Under the pieces are notes generated by a model. That model was not told the origin of the DNA and made no database searches. It saw only the letters and a list, made by a program, of their open reading frames with translations. Below, piece after piece: positions 47,840 through 57,574 of a DNA stretch of 64,000 nt. Every line of letters starts with the position of its first letter. Position 1 is the first letter of the stretch. A program made the position numbers and the translations under genes. The DNA is from Novosphingobium sp. 9 (GTDB lineage Bacteria > Pseudomonadota > Alphaproteobacteria > Sphingomonadales > Sphingomonadaceae): positions 62,001 to 126,000 of the forward strand of contig NZ_CP022707.1 in assembly GCF_025340265.1 (NCBI RefSeq), given 5' to 3'.

Positions 47840-49084
47840 TCAGTCCTGCAGCAGTGCCGGGAGCTTGCCCGACATGCCGCGCGCCTCGTCCATGAAGAAG
47901 GTCTTGAGCAGCGGCAGGCGCTGGACCGCGCCCATGCCGAGGCGACGCACCGCGCTGGCGGTCTTGCCGGGGATGCCGAACAGGCGGGTGAGGCCATCGG
48001 TGGCGGCCATGGCCGAGACCGAATCGAGCGCGCGCCACTTCTCGTAGCGGGCGAGCAGTTGCGCATCGCCGGGTTCGAGGCCCAGACGCATGCCCTCGGT
48101 CAGCACTTCCACCAACGCGCCCACATCGCGCAGGCCCAGATTGAGGCCTTGTCCTGCAATCGGGTGCATGCCGTGCGCGGCATCGCCGATCACCGCAAGG
48201 CGGTCCTCCACCACGTTCACCGCATGGTGGAAGCGCAAGGGATAGCTCATGCGCGGGGCGGCCAGCGAAATCTCGCCGTAGATGCCGTGCATGTTCTCGG
48301 CCACTTCATTGAGGAACATCGCATCGGTCATCGCAATGGCGCCCGCTGCGTCCTTTTCGGCGACGGTCCAGACCAGCGCGCTGCGGTGGCGGCCCTGTTC
48401 ATCGTCGAGCAGCGGCAGCAGCGCGAAGGGGCCTGCGGGATAGAAGATTTCCCAGGCCACGCCCTCGTGCGGCTTTTCGTGATAGAGCGCCGTCACCATC
48501 GCGCGGTGGTGGTAATCCCACTTCGCCATCGAGAATCCGGCCTCGTCGCGGGTGGGCGACTGGCGGCCTTCGGCAGCGATCAGCAGCGAGCCCTTCAGCA
48601 CGCGTCCGTCGGTCAGCTCCACCTCGACGCCATGCGGACCACGGTCGCGACGCACCGCTTCGGTCTTCACGTGCCAGGCGATGGCCGGTTCCTCGTGCGC
48701 GGCCTCGAACAGCGCGATGCGCAAGTCGCGGTTGGCGAACATGCGGCCCAGAGTACCCTCGCCCGGTTCGGGCCGGAAATCGATGCGGCCCGGCTTCATC
48801 GCGTCGGTGACGGCAATCGCCTCGATCGCGCAGCCCAGCGGCGCCAGCTTCTGGGCAAGACCGATATTGGCGAACAGGTTCCAGCTGGCGGTCGAGATCG
48901 CCGAAGCGCGCCCGTCCGCGCCTTCCGCGACCAGATCGGCCGGATCGGCGCGGTCGATCACATGGCTGGTGATCCCCGCCTTGGCCGCCGCCAGCGCCAG
49001 CGTCATGCCGACGAGGCCGCCGCCCAGAATGATCAGGTCGCGCCGCTCGGACGCTGCGATGTCAGTCGTGATAGAGTCGCTCAT
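47840..49084 (-). CDS. ubiH: UbiH/Coq6-family FAD-dependent hydroxylase
   Basis: A 414-residue flavoprotein monooxygenase for ring hydroxylation in ubiquinone synthesis. The FAD Rossmann motif is L-G-G-G-L-V-G-M-T-L-A, the second FAD motif V-I-G-D-A-A-H-G-M-H-P-I-A-G-Q-G-L-N-L-G-L-R-D is complete, and A-E-G-R-Q-S-P-T-R is present. Which ring carbon it acts on cannot be told, so ubiH is nominal among the ubiH/F/I paralogues. It overlaps the upstream phosphatase stop by ATGA. Confidence 0.9.
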   Translation of the reverse strand: MSDSITTDIAASERRDLIILGGGLVGMTLALAAAKAGITSHVIDRADPADLVAEGADGRASAISTASWNLFANIGLAQKLAPLGCAIEAIAVTDAMKPGRIDFRPEPGEGTLGRMFANRDLRIALFEAAHEEPAIAWHVKTEAVRRDRGPHGVEVELTDGRVLKGSLLIAAEGRQSPTRDEAGFSMAKWDYHHRAMVTALYHEKPHEGVAWEIFYPAGPFALLPLLDDEQGRHRSALVWTVAEKDAAGAIAMTDAMFLNEVAENMHGIYGEISLAAPRMSYPLRFHHAVNVVEDRLAVIGDAAHGMHPIAGQGLNLGLRDVGALVEVLTEGMRLGLEPGDAQLLARYEKWRALDSVSAMAATDGLTRLFGIPGKTASAVRRLGMGAVQRLPLLKTFFMDEARGMSGKLPALLQD

Positions 49085-50763
49085 CGCGCGCAGCTATCGG
49101 CCTCTCCCGCAGCAATGTCGAGACACCTTCCGTCCCAGGTGCCCTTCGGCTCGACCAGACCCACCGTGGCGGCAAGGGTCGGCGCGATATCAACGGTTTC
49201 CACCGGATCGGGCTGTTCGAACCCGATCATGCCCTTACGCCAGAACAGCATCGGCACGCGGCGGTCGTAATCCCAGGGGCTGCCATGCGTCGCGACCGCG
49301 CCGGGACGCGGCTTGCCGGGCACGACGCCGCGCTTCGTCATCATCAGCACGTCGCCCGAGACGCCTGCGACGAACGAAGCACGCACGCGCTGTTCCATCG
49401 TCCAGTCCTGCGGCGCGCCCTGCGGCACCGGCATATTCGCCAGCTCGTCCGCCGTATAGACCGCCGCGATCTGCGGGTGAGCGGCGAGCTTCTTCACCAG
49501 CGCCGCGATCACCGTGTGGCGCTGGTCGGGCGTCAGCCCCGCCGCCACCCAGATATCGCCGGAGCTACCGCCACCGAACAGCAGCGGGCCGGACGGCGCG
49601 GCGATCCCGGTCTCGGCGGAAATCGCCTGCCCCAGCGCCTTGCCGGTCAGCGCCGGATCGATGCGCTGCGCACTGGGATAGCCCTGCTGCGCCAGCCGCT
49701 CGGGCGCATCGAAGCCGCCGTGATCGGCACTCAGCACCACCTCGTAATCGATCCCGCGCTGATCGAGCGCGTCGAACAGACGGCCCAGCGTTGCATCGAG
49801 GCGCGCCAGCTGGATGCACATCTCGACACCCTCGGTGCCATAGGCATGGCCGACCTTGTCGGTGGCCGAGAAGCTGACCGAGAGCACATCGGGCACCGCA
49901 TCCTTGCCCATGCCCAGTTCGTCGACCATGCGCAGCGCCATTTCGCCGGTGGCATCGTCGATGCGCGGGCCGTTGGCATAGGCCTTCCAGTCCCCGGCCT
50001 TCAGCGGGAACTTGTACGTGCCGATGGTGAAGCCGCCCATCTGCGTCGCGCGGTCCAGCGTGCCGCACCAGTCCGGCGCGGCCAGATCGCCGTCGCCTGC
50101 GTTTACGCGCGCCGCCATCGCCGCGTTCTCGGCAACAACGGCTTTCGAAATCCTGCGGTCCTCGAAGGTGGTGAAGCCCTGATCCTTGAACCAGTAGACG
50201 GCATCGGTGTCATGCCCGCTCATCATCACCGCCGCACGGTCCTTCGCAGAGACGGCGGCGTTGATCGTCCTGGGGTTCTTGCGCTTGAGCAGATCGCCCA
50301 GCGTCGGCGCCTTGAGATGCTTCGTCGTCACCACCGGATCGTCGGGCGTGCTCTTCGGGTTGGTCTCGTCCTCGACGCAGTAGACTTCCTTATCCGCGCG
50401 GGCGAGGCCGGGCACGAACCAGTCGTTGGCAACGATCCCGGTGCGCGCCGGATGCACGCCGGTCAGCAGCGTGGAATGACCGGGGCAGGTCTCGGTCGCC
50501 GCGTGCGACTGGAACCCTTGCGGGAATACCGCGCCCTGCTGCAACCGCGCAAAACCGTGGGTGAAGTGCTCACGATACTGCGCAAAGAGATCGGCGGAGA
50601 ACTGGTCGATCGAGATCGCGAGGATCAGGCGCGGGGGCGTTGCGGGCGGAGCCTCGGGTGCCGAAGCAGGCGCGGCATCGGCGAGAGCGACGGTCGGCAC
50701 CGCCAGTGCGGTCGCCAGCGCGAGGAGAGCCGGGGCGATAAGAACGGGTCGAAGCGGGCGCAT
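49081..50763 (-). CDS. Alkaline phosphatase/phosphodiesterase superfamily protein (PafA-like)
   Basis: A 560-residue secreted phosphatase. The signal peptide ends near V-A-L-A-D-A. Two-metal motifs are in place: S-I-D-Q-F (Asp), A-T-E-T-C-P-G-H-S (Thr92 as the probable nucleophile), S-A-T-D-K-V-G-H-A-Y-G, S-A-D-H-G-G and T-H-G-S-P-W. These fit the Ca/Zn-type PafA and SPAP group, including the Sphingomonas enzyme, with broad monoesterase activity. The ATG at 50763 begins the signal peptide; the upstream frame lacks one. The ubiH gene overlaps downstream by ATGA, although no functional link is evident. Confidence 0.88.
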   Translation of the reverse strand: MRPLRPVLIAPALLALATALAVPTVALADAAPASAPEAPPATPPRLILAISIDQFSADLFAQYREHFTHGFARLQQGAVFPQGFQSHAATETCPGHSTLLTGVHPARTGIVANDWFVPGLARADKEVYCVEDETNPKSTPDDPVVTTKHLKAPTLGDLLKRKNPRTINAAVSAKDRAAVMMSGHDTDAVYWFKDQGFTTFEDRRISKAVVAENAAMAARVNAGDGDLAAPDWCGTLDRATQMGGFTIGTYKFPLKAGDWKAYANGPRIDDATGEMALRMVDELGMGKDAVPDVLSVSFSATDKVGHAYGTEGVEMCIQLARLDATLGRLFDALDQRGIDYEVVLSADHGGFDAPERLAQQGYPSAQRIDPALTGKALGQAISAETGIAAPSGPLLFGGGSSGDIWVAAGLTPDQRHTVIAALVKKLAAHPQIAAVYTADELANMPVPQGAPQDWTMEQRVRASFVAGVSGDVLMMTKRGVVPGKPRPGAVATHGSPWDYDRRVPMLFWRKGMIGFEQPDPVETVDIAPTLAATVGLVEPKGTWDGRCLDIAAGEADSCAR

Positions 50764-50864
50764 GAGGGTCGGCGTTTCCTTGAAATGTCGGCGCGATGCG
50801 GGCACTAGGCAGTGTGAGACATGGGTCTGCACGATGGCAAGCCCATACGCACCCCCGGAGCCCG

Positions 50865-52952
50865 ATGATCCCTCGCCGCTATCCGTTCCTCATGACACTT
50901 TGGCGTCATGTCCTGCTGATCGTCGCGGCGAGCGCGCTGATCCCTGCTGTATCCTCTGCTCAGACCGAAGGCGCTGCGACGCACATCACCGCGGAACTGG
51001 TCGCGCCGGGGCCGGTCCCGGCAGGCGGCGAGGGGCTGCTGGCGATCCACATGACACCGCAGCCCGGCTGGCACGGCTACTGGCTCAACCCCGGCGATGC
51101 GGGTCAGGGCATGACGCTGAACTGGACGCTGCCCAAGGACGTCATCACCGGCGCGCCCCGCTATCCCGTCCCGCAGACGCTGCTGGTCAGCGGGCTGATG
51201 AACCACGTCTACGAGCACGCCTATGCGGTGATGGTGCCGGTGCGCCCGTCGAAGAACACCGCCCCCGGCCTTCGCGCCATTCAGGTGCGGGCACAGTGGC
51301 TGGCCTGTACCGAGACGATCTGCGTGCCCGAACGCGCCACGCTCTCCGCCTCGCTGACGATCGCCCCTGCCGGATCACCCGCGCCCGTCCCTTCCGCGAT
51401 CGAGCAGGGCTGGATCCAGCGCCTGCCCGCCCCGCTCGACCGGCCCGCGACGATGGCGCTGGACGCGCAGGCGCTGCATCTGGCGATCCCGCTGCCTGCG
51501 TCGGCGCCGCTCGCCCACCCGCACGTCTTCGTGGCCGCCGATCAGGTGGTCGACTATGCCGCGCCGCAGCACTTCGCGCGCAAGGGCGACATGCTGACGG
51601 TGACGATCCCGCGCGCCAAATTCGCGCCCATCAGCCCGACAAGCCTCGACGGTGTGCTTCGGCTCGACAGCGACGGCAACGGCATCGCCTTTACCGCGAA
51701 ACCCGGCACCGTGCCGAGCGGAGGCACGCCACTGGCGGGCGACACCGCCGACGTATCGCCCTCGCCCGCCTCGATTCCCGCGCTGCCGTGGCTGCTGCTC
51801 GCCGCGCTGCTGGGCGGGCTGATCCTGAACGTGATGCCCTGCGTCTTCCCGATCCTCAGCCTGAAGGCGCTGAGCCTGGCGCGGGCGGGCGAGAGCGAGC
51901 ACCATGCGCGGATCGAGGGGCTTGCCTATTCGGCGGGCGTGATCGTCGCCTGTCTGATCCTCGGCGCGGTGCTGCTGGGCCTGCGCGCGGCGGGACAACA
52001 GGTGGGCTGGGCGTTCCAGTTGCAGGAGCCGTGGGTCGTCGTGCTGCTGTTCCTGCTCGCCGCCACGATCACCGCCAACCTGCTCGGCCTGTTCGAGTTC
52101 GCCGTCCCCGGCTTCGCCCGCGCCGGATCACCGCAGGGGGCCTTCGCCACCGGGCTGCTTGCCGCCTTCGTCGCCACGCCCTGTACCGGGCCGTTCATGG
52201 CGAGCGCGATGGGCGCCGCGCTGCTGCTGCCGGTGCCTGCTGCGATGGCGCTGTTCGCCGCGCTCGGCCTTGGCATCGCGCTGCCGTTCCTCGCGCTCGC
52301 TTTCGTGCCCGCGCTGCGCCGACGCCTGCCGCGTCCCGGCGGCTGGATGGAGACCTTCCGCAAGGTGATGGCGGTGCCGATGGCACTGACCGCGCTGGCG
52401 CTCGGCTGGCTGGTCTGGCGTCTGGGCAACAGCGCGCTGCTCAGCTACGTCGCGGTGCTGGCGCTGCTGACGCTGGCGCTGCTCGGCCTTGCCGGGCGCA
52501 ACCAGCGCCGGGGCAAGAGCGCGCTGTCGCACACCCTGATCGCGCTCGCCGTGGTGGCGCTGGCCGTCGCGACACTGCCGCAGACGAAAGCACCTGCCGA
52601 AGCGGAAGCCTCGCTGCTCGCCGCGCAGCCCTTCAGCGAAGCCGCGCTCGCCAAGGCGACAGCCGCGCACAAGCCGGTGTTCGTCTATATGACCGCCGAC
52701 TGGTGCCTTTCGTGCAAGGTCAACGAAGCCGCCGCCATCGAACGCACCGAGACGAAAGCCGCGTTCGACAAGGCCGGTGTCGTCGTGCTGCGCGGCGACT
52801 GGACCCGGCGCGATCCGGCGATCACCCGCTACCTGACGGCACAGGGCGCAGCGGGGGTGCCGCTGTACATGTGGTACGACCGGCAGGGCCACGCCCGCCA
52901 GCTGCCGCAAGTGCTGACGCCCGGCCTGCTGGCGGAACTGGCAGCGGGGTAA
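50865..52952 (+). CDS. Thiol:disulfide interchange protein DsbD-like (ScsB type)
   Basis: A 695-residue inner-membrane electron carrier moving reducing power to the periplasm. After a signal segment come the N-terminal sensor domain (W-H-G-Y-W-L-N-P-G-D-A-G and C-T-E-T-I-C redox Cys pair) and a central DsbD membrane domain with about eight helices (N-V-M-P-C-V-F-P-I-L and T-P-C-T-G-P-F-M). A C-terminal thioredoxin domain has D-W-C-L-S-C (Cys614/Cys617). All six redox cysteines appear present. GGAG four bases before the ATG at 50865 supports the start. It is divergent from the phosphatase gene. Confidence 0.9.
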   Translation: MIPRRYPFLMTLWRHVLLIVAASALIPAVSSAQTEGAATHITAELVAPGPVPAGGEGLLAIHMTPQPGWHGYWLNPGDAGQGMTLNWTLPKDVITGAPRYPVPQTLLVSGLMNHVYEHAYAVMVPVRPSKNTAPGLRAIQVRAQWLACTETICVPERATLSASLTIAPAGSPAPVPSAIEQGWIQRLPAPLDRPATMALDAQALHLAIPLPASAPLAHPHVFVAADQVVDYAAPQHFARKGDMLTVTIPRAKFAPISPTSLDGVLRLDSDGNGIAFTAKPGTVPSGGTPLAGDTADVSPSPASIPALPWLLLAALLGGLILNVMPCVFPILSLKALSLARAGESEHHARIEGLAYSAGVIVACLILGAVLLGLRAAGQQVGWAFQLQEPWVVVLLFLLAATITANLLGLFEFAVPGFARAGSPQGAFATGLLAAFVATPCTGPFMASAMGAALLLPVPAAMALFAALGLGIALPFLALAFVPALRRRLPRPGGWMETFRKVMAVPMALTALALGWLVWRLGNSALLSYVAVLALLTLALLGLAGRNQRRGKSALSHTLIALAVVALAVATLPQTKAPAEAEASLLAAQPFSEAALAKATAAHKPVFVYMTADWCLSCKVNEAAAIERTETKAAFDKAGVVVLRGDWTRRDPAITRYLTAQGAAGVPLYMWYDRQGHARQLPQVLTPGLLAELAAG

Positions 52953-52960
52953 TTACTTTT

Positions 52961-53059
52961 CGTCATTCCCGCGCAGGCGGGAATCCAGCTCTAAGCTCTC
53001 CTGTCAGCACGCCCCCGAGAGGCCGCGCCGACTGGATTCCCGCCTGCGCGGGAATGACG
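52961..53059. repeat. Inverted pair of the CGTCATTCCCGC repeat
   Basis: Unit 52961-52988 (CGTCATTCCCGCGCAGGCGG, ending GAATCCAG) and its perfect reverse complement 53032-53059 flank a 43-base spacer in the gap between the convergent dsbD-like and fliA genes. It is the same repeat as at 15548-15656, with CGCAGG in place of CGAAGG on both arms, so the arms change together. Confidence 0.85.
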
Positions 53060-53113
53060 AAGGTGGGAGGTCTCGTTTTTCACGCGCTTATACCAAACCC
53101 CGCGCGCCCTCTC

Positions 53114-53914
53114 TCACAACACGTCCGCCACCCCCGCAAGGCTCTGCTTCAGCTGCGCGAGCGCCTGCGCTTTCAACTGATGGACACGCGGCACCGAGAC
53201 GTCGAGCACACCGGCGATCTCCGACAGGTTCAGTTCCTCCACGAAGTAAAGCTGGACGATCAGCCGCAGCCGCTCGGGCAAGTCGCCGATGGCCTCGATC
53301 AGCGCGCCGCGGGTCTGGGCATCGGCCAGCAGATCGTGCGCGTCGGGGGCATCGTCGGCAAAGGCCATCGACTGGTCGGAATAGCTCTCGTCGATGGATT
53401 CGAAGCGCACCGGACGCGTGCCGTCGCGCAGGGCGAGAACCTCGCTCTCGTCCACCCGCATCGCCCCTGCCAGTTCGCGCGCGGTCGGCTCGCGGCCCAG
53501 CGCAGTGCGCAAGGTGTCCTGCGCCGAGGCCAGCTGGCGGCGCTTCTCGCTGCCCCCGCGCGATCCCGGCACCGCGCGGCGCACCATGTCGACCATCGCC
53601 CCGCGCACGCGCATCTTGGCGTAAGCGGCAAAGCCGTCCTCCACGCCCCCGGCGCTCGACCCGCTGCTCAACCGCGCCTCATGCGTCTGCGCGCACTCGG
53701 TCAGCGCGACGAGCCCCGCCTGCATCAGGTCCTCAAGCTCGATGCCGACGCGACCGCCCGAACCCTGAACATGCCAGGCAAGGCGGCGAACCATCGGCAG
53801 GAAGCGCCTGACCCGCTCCGCCACCTCGGATCGTCGCACCGAGGCGAGCGAGCCGCCGGGAAAAGGGGCCACCGAATAGGTCGGGCCATCGAACAGGGAG
53901 TGCATCTGGTTCAT
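53114..53914 (-). CDS. fliA: Flagellar sigma factor sigma-28
   Basis: A 266-residue FliA/WhiG sigma factor for late flagellar genes. Region 2 (V-R-R-F-L-P-M-V-R-R-L-A-W-H, L-E-D-L-M-Q-A-G-L-V-A-L, Y-A-K-M-R-V-R-G-A-M-V-D), region 3 (G-R-E-P-T-A-R-E-L-A) and region 4 (L-P-E-R-L-R-L-I-V-Q-L-Y-F, L-S-E-I-A-G-V-L-D-V-S-V-P-R-V) are clear. It overlaps the flhA stop by ATGA; an alternative start is three codons in. flgM, encoding its antagonist, is in the same block, and two promoters with sigma-28-like -10 boxes lie nearby. Confidence 0.95.
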   Translation of the reverse strand: MNQMHSLFDGPTYSVAPFPGGSLASVRRSEVAERVRRFLPMVRRLAWHVQGSGGRVGIELEDLMQAGLVALTECAQTHEARLSSGSSAGGVEDGFAAYAKMRVRGAMVDMVRRAVPGSRGGSEKRRQLASAQDTLRTALGREPTARELAGAMRVDESEVLALRDGTRPVRFESIDESYSDQSMAFADDAPDAHDLLADAQTRGALIEAIGDLPERLRLIVQLYFVEELNLSEIAGVLDVSVPRVHQLKAQALAQLKQSLAGVADVL

Positions 53915-56056
53915 GCGGGCATGCTCTCGGGTTCGTCATGCAGGGAGGGGGAAGGCAGGCCGGGCGCCGGATGAACGGGCTGCGGGGGAGCCGCGCCGAT
54001 CACTTCGACCACCTCGATCGGCTGGGTCGCGGGAAGTTCGGCGATGGAGAGGACAAGGCATCCCGGCGCGCGCAGGCGCAGCAGCGCGGACAGCGCCCGG
54101 CGCGCGCGCGGCTGGACCACCAGCGCCAGCGGAATGGCGTGGACACCGCGCGCCGCGATCAGTCCGGCGATCCGCTCGCCGATCATGCGCGCAAGGTCCG
54201 GCTCGATCACCGGCTGACCAGTGCTGGGGTCGATCATGCCCTGCACGATCGCGCCTTCGAGCCCGGCCTCCAGCGTCAGCACCGGCAGACGCTCGTGCGG
54301 AGGGCAGATGCGCCCGACGATCAGCGAGCCGAGATCGGCGCGCAGCAGATCGACCAGCCGATCATGCTCGACCGTCTGCTGCAAGGCACGGGAAAGACTG
54401 TAGAAGATCGGCAGCGGATGGCCGATGGGGATGCGGTCCTCCAGCAGCGCGCGCAGCAGCCGGGTGACGGCGGCGAGGCCCAGCGGCTGGGGCGTGACCG
54501 TCTCGACCAGTCCGGCGGAGTGACCCTTGAGGCCCTCGATCAGCGTCTTCACCTCGTCCGGCCCCAGCAAGTCCTGCGGCCGCTCGCCCAGCAACTGGTT
54601 CAGATGCGTGGCAATCACAGTGCCTGCATCGACGGCGAGGAAGCCCTCTGCCACGGCCTGATCGCGCGCGGCAGCCTCGATCCAGATCGCCGGGCAGCCG
54701 AAGCTGGGATCGAGCGTCGGCTCGCCGCGCAAGGTGTGGCCGGGACGCACTTCGCCCGCATCGATGGCCAGCACCTTGTCGGGGCGGATCGTCGCCCCGC
54801 CCAGCGGCACCCCGCCAAGGGCAATGCGATATTCGTGCGGCGAGAGATCCAGCGCATCGCGCACGCGGAACTGCGGGACGATGAACCCGAAAGACTGGCT
54901 CAGCTGCTTGCGCACCCCGGTGACGCGCGCCACCAGTGGCGCCCCGCGTCGCTCGTCCACCAGCTGGACCAGGCCATAGCCCAGTTCGATGGTGACGAGC
55001 GTGTGGTCGGACACTTCATCCAGCGCGATGCGCGCGGGGTCAGCCGGTTCGGGCGCGGTGCTCGTCTCGACCACCGGTGCGGGTCGCAGCGCGCGGCGGC
55101 GCAAGCTACGCCACAGCCAGAACGCCAGCGCCGAGGCAGGCAGGAACACGCTTTGCGGCATCGCCGGGATGCAGCCGATGGCGCCCAGCACCACCGCCAC
55201 CGGCAACCAGGTGCCCGGCGCCCGCGAACTGCCCGCCGATCTGCCCGGCAAGGCCGCGCTGGTCGGACACGCGGGTGACGATGATCGCGGCGGCGATCGA
55301 CAGCAGCAGCGCGGGCACTTGCGCCACCAGCGCATCGCCAATCGCCAGCGTGATATAGGCCTGCGCCGCCTCCTGCGCGGACAATCCGTGCGAGATCATG
55401 CCGAGGCAGAACCCCGCCACGATGTTCACGCCCAGGATCAGCAGCGCAGCGATAGCATCGCCCTTCACGAACTTCGAGGCGCCGTCCATCGAGCCATAGA
55501 AGTCCGCCTCGGTCGCCACTTCGCGGCGGCGTGCCTTGGCCTCGTCCGCCGTCATCAGGCCTGCGGCCAGATCGGCGTCGATCGCCATCTGCTTGCCGGG
55601 CAGCGCGTCGAGCGTGAAGCGCGCCGAGACTTCGGACACGCGGCCCGCGCCCTTGGTGACGACCACCAGATTGATAATCATCAGGATCAGGAACACGAAG
55701 ATGCCGACCGCGAAATTACCGCCGATCAGGAAGGCGCCAAAGCTCTCGATCACCTTGCCCGCTGCCGCCTCGCCCTCATGCCCGTGGACCAGCACGACGC
55801 GGGTGGAGGCGACGTTGAGCGCGAGACGCAGCAGCGTCGCGAACAGCAGCACGGACGGGAACGAGGAGAAATCGAGTGGCTTGTCCGCATTCATCGCCGC
55901 CATCAGCACCGCCACCGACAGCGCGATGTTGAGCGTGAACGAGACGTCCAGCACGAAGGCCGGGACCGGCACGATCATCAGCACGATCAGCACGAGGATA
56001 CCGGCAGGCAGCGCCACCGCGCCGGGATCGCCGATCCGCTTGAGCAGCGCGTTCAA
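53911..56056 (-). CDS. flhA: Flagellar export apparatus protein FlhA (one frame break)
   Basis: An inner-membrane export gate subunit, about 715 residues. The N-terminal half has the membrane domain with V-P-V-P-A-F-V-L-D-V, F-P-S-V-L-L-F-A-T-L-L-R-L-A-L-N-V-A-S-T-R and the F-H-I-P-E-P equivalent region G-K-Q-M-A-I-D-A-D-L-A-A-G. The C-terminal cytoplasmic domain begins after W-L-W-R-S-L-R-R-R and includes the chaperone-binding part. The frame changes near 55205-55225. Either one G too many or two bases missing beside the GCGCCGGG run would connect G-Q-F-A-G-A to T-W-L-P-V-A-V-V-L-G-A-I-G-C-I-P-A-M-P. It overlaps the transglycosylase gene upstream and fliA downstream. Confidence 0.9.
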
Positions 56057-56988
56057 AGGCCGAACCTCGCGAGCTTTTCATAGGCTGCGGCAACGCGGGA
56101 CGGCAGCACCTTGCCGCCGGCATTGCCGCTCTCCCCTGCGCCATCGCCGAACGCGCCGCGCAGCGTATCGGACATCGAGCGGACGGGGCCCGAAGCTTCG
56201 GCGCGGGCGGCCTGAAACTCGGCGGCCATCGGGCCCGTCACGGGTTCCCTCAACGGCTCGTAATTCATCCGGGGCAGGAAGGCGGCGGTGGCATAGCCGC
56301 TACCGATGGCGTCGATCCCGCCGGGGATACCGCCAGGAACACCGACGCCGTAGCCATCCGCCCCGTCCATCGCGCGCGAGACCTTGTCTCGCAGCAGCGC
56401 CATCACCCCGCCCAGCGTGCGCGGGGCGCCGCCATCGAAGAAGATCGCGCGATTGGACGCCGCCTCGCGCGGGAACAGCGACGGCGCGCTCTGGCCGGGA
56501 TTGGCGTTGAGGGCGGAAAGGAAGCGGGTCGCCCCCGCCTGCCCCATGAAATGGGCGAGATAAAGCTCGGCATTGTCCGGCTCGCGCCCCAGCGTGGCAC
56601 TGAGGCAGGCCTTGTTCTCCACCGCGAGTTCGGCGGCCATGCTGGCGGAAGCCTCGGGATCGTAGCGCAGCTGGAGCAGTTGCTGGCGCATCGCGGGATT
56701 GCCGGTGGCCGCTGCCGCCGCGCCGAGGCCATGCTCGTCGCCGTGACGGCCCAGCACGCCAAGCCATGTCCCGCTGGTGAACTGGTAAAGCCCCGCCGCG
56801 CTGGACGTGCCCGCCTTCGCCTGCGGATCGAGCCCGGATTCGAGCTTCGCCTGCGCCATCAGGTAGTTGAAGTCGACACCCGTCGCCTGCGCCGCACGGG
56901 CAATGGCCGAACGCACGCGATCGACGCCCTGCCCCGCGCTTTGTAGCGCGCCTGCGGCGACGACACCGAATGGAGAGGCTTCGCTCAC
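56053..56988 (-). CDS. SLT-fold lytic transglycosylase of the flagellar locus
   Basis: A 311-residue protein. The N-terminal half is a soluble lytic transglycosylase domain: L-M-A-Q-A-K-L-E-S-G-L-D with catalytic Glu50, then S-S-A-A-G-L-Y-Q-F-T-S-G-T-W and Y-L-A-H-F-M-G. The C-terminal half is Gly/Pro-rich and unassigned. There is no signal peptide. Placed between flgN and flhA, it probably opens peptidoglycan for rod passage in place of a FlgJ-type muramidase (inference, by analogy to SltF). It overlaps flhA by ATGA. Confidence 0.82.
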   Translation of the reverse strand: MSEASPFGVVAAGALQSAGQGVDRVRSAIARAAQATGVDFNYLMAQAKLESGLDPQAKAGTSSAAGLYQFTSGTWLGVLGRHGDEHGLGAAAAATGNPAMRQQLLQLRYDPEASASMAAELAVENKACLSATLGREPDNAELYLAHFMGQAGATRFLSALNANPGQSAPSLFPREAASNRAIFFDGGAPRTLGGVMALLRDKVSRAMDGADGYGVGVPGGIPGGIDAIGSGYATAAFLPRMNYEPLREPVTGPMAAEFQAARAEASGPVRSMSDTLRGAFGDGAGESGNAGGKVLPSRVAAAYEKLARFGL

Positions 56989-57075
56989 GGTCTGCTCCGG
57001 CTGGCGGAATTGCCGGAAGCGGTTTCAGCAAGGAGCGTGCCATTTGGGTGAGGCACTCGTTCGGCCTGAGGCTGA

Positions 57076-57203
57076 TCACCATTCAGATGATGACGTGGCG
57101 AAAATGGTGGGTTTTCGAGAAGCGGAGCGGAGCGTACTTTCAGTACGTGAGCACCGGAAGCTCGGAAAGCCACCATTGGCAGACCGTCAGGGCTGAATGG
57201 TGA
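57076..57203. repeat. 128-base nested palindrome inside the flagellar gene block
   Basis: Outer arms TCACCATTCAG (57076-57086) and CTGAATGGTGA (57193-57203) are perfect. Inner arms AATGGTGG (57103-57110) and CCACCATT (57170-57177) are perfect. Further in, GGTTTTCGAG faces CTCGGAAAGCC with mismatches, and the tip is GTAC-TTTCA-GTAC. The whole 220-base gap between flgN and the transglycosylase gene is filled by it and flanks. It could be a MITE-like insertion or a strong mRNA hairpin that separates expression of flgA-flgM-flgN from flhA-fliA. Confidence 0.75.
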
Positions 57204-57208
57204 CGGCC

Positions 57209-57574
57209 TTATCTGAGGAAGCCGTGCGCCCTTGCCTTGGCCTGATAGACCTGCGGCGCGCCGGTCAGCGCGTTGAGGCGCGTGGTCACGTTGGCGGCGA
57301 TGATGTTGCGCACCTGCCGGTTCACTTCGTTGAGGCGCCGGGCGGCTTCCAGCATCGCCCGGCATTCGTCGTCGAGCACGAAGCCGTCGGCGGCCTCCAG
57401 CCGGAAGCACAGCCTCTCCTTGTCGCCCGCCGCGCCCATGATGGTGTCGAGATCGAGACCGGCAAGCGCCTGCCGCTCGGTCTCCAGCACGGCAAGCATC
57501 TGCCGCAGCGTCTCGCGCACCGAGACCTGAAGCGCCCCGCGCTGCGGGTGGGCGGAAAGGAGAGTTGCACTCAC
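57209..57574 (-). CDS. flgN: Flagellar export chaperone FlgN
   Basis: A 121-residue all-helical protein with the FlgN pattern: V-L-E-T-E-R-Q-A-L-A-G-L-D-L-D, K-E-R-L-C-F-R-L-E and R-R-L-N-E-V-N-R-Q-V. FlgN escorts hook-filament junction proteins (FlgK, FlgL) to the export gate; those are not in this window. The start overlaps the flgM stop by ATGA, the usual flgM-flgN arrangement. Confidence 0.85.
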   Translation of the reverse strand: MSATLLSAHPQRGALQVSVRETLRQMLAVLETERQALAGLDLDTIMGAAGDKERLCFRLEAADGFVLDDECRAMLEAARRLNEVNRQVRNIIAANVTTRLNALTGAPQVYQAKARAHGFLR

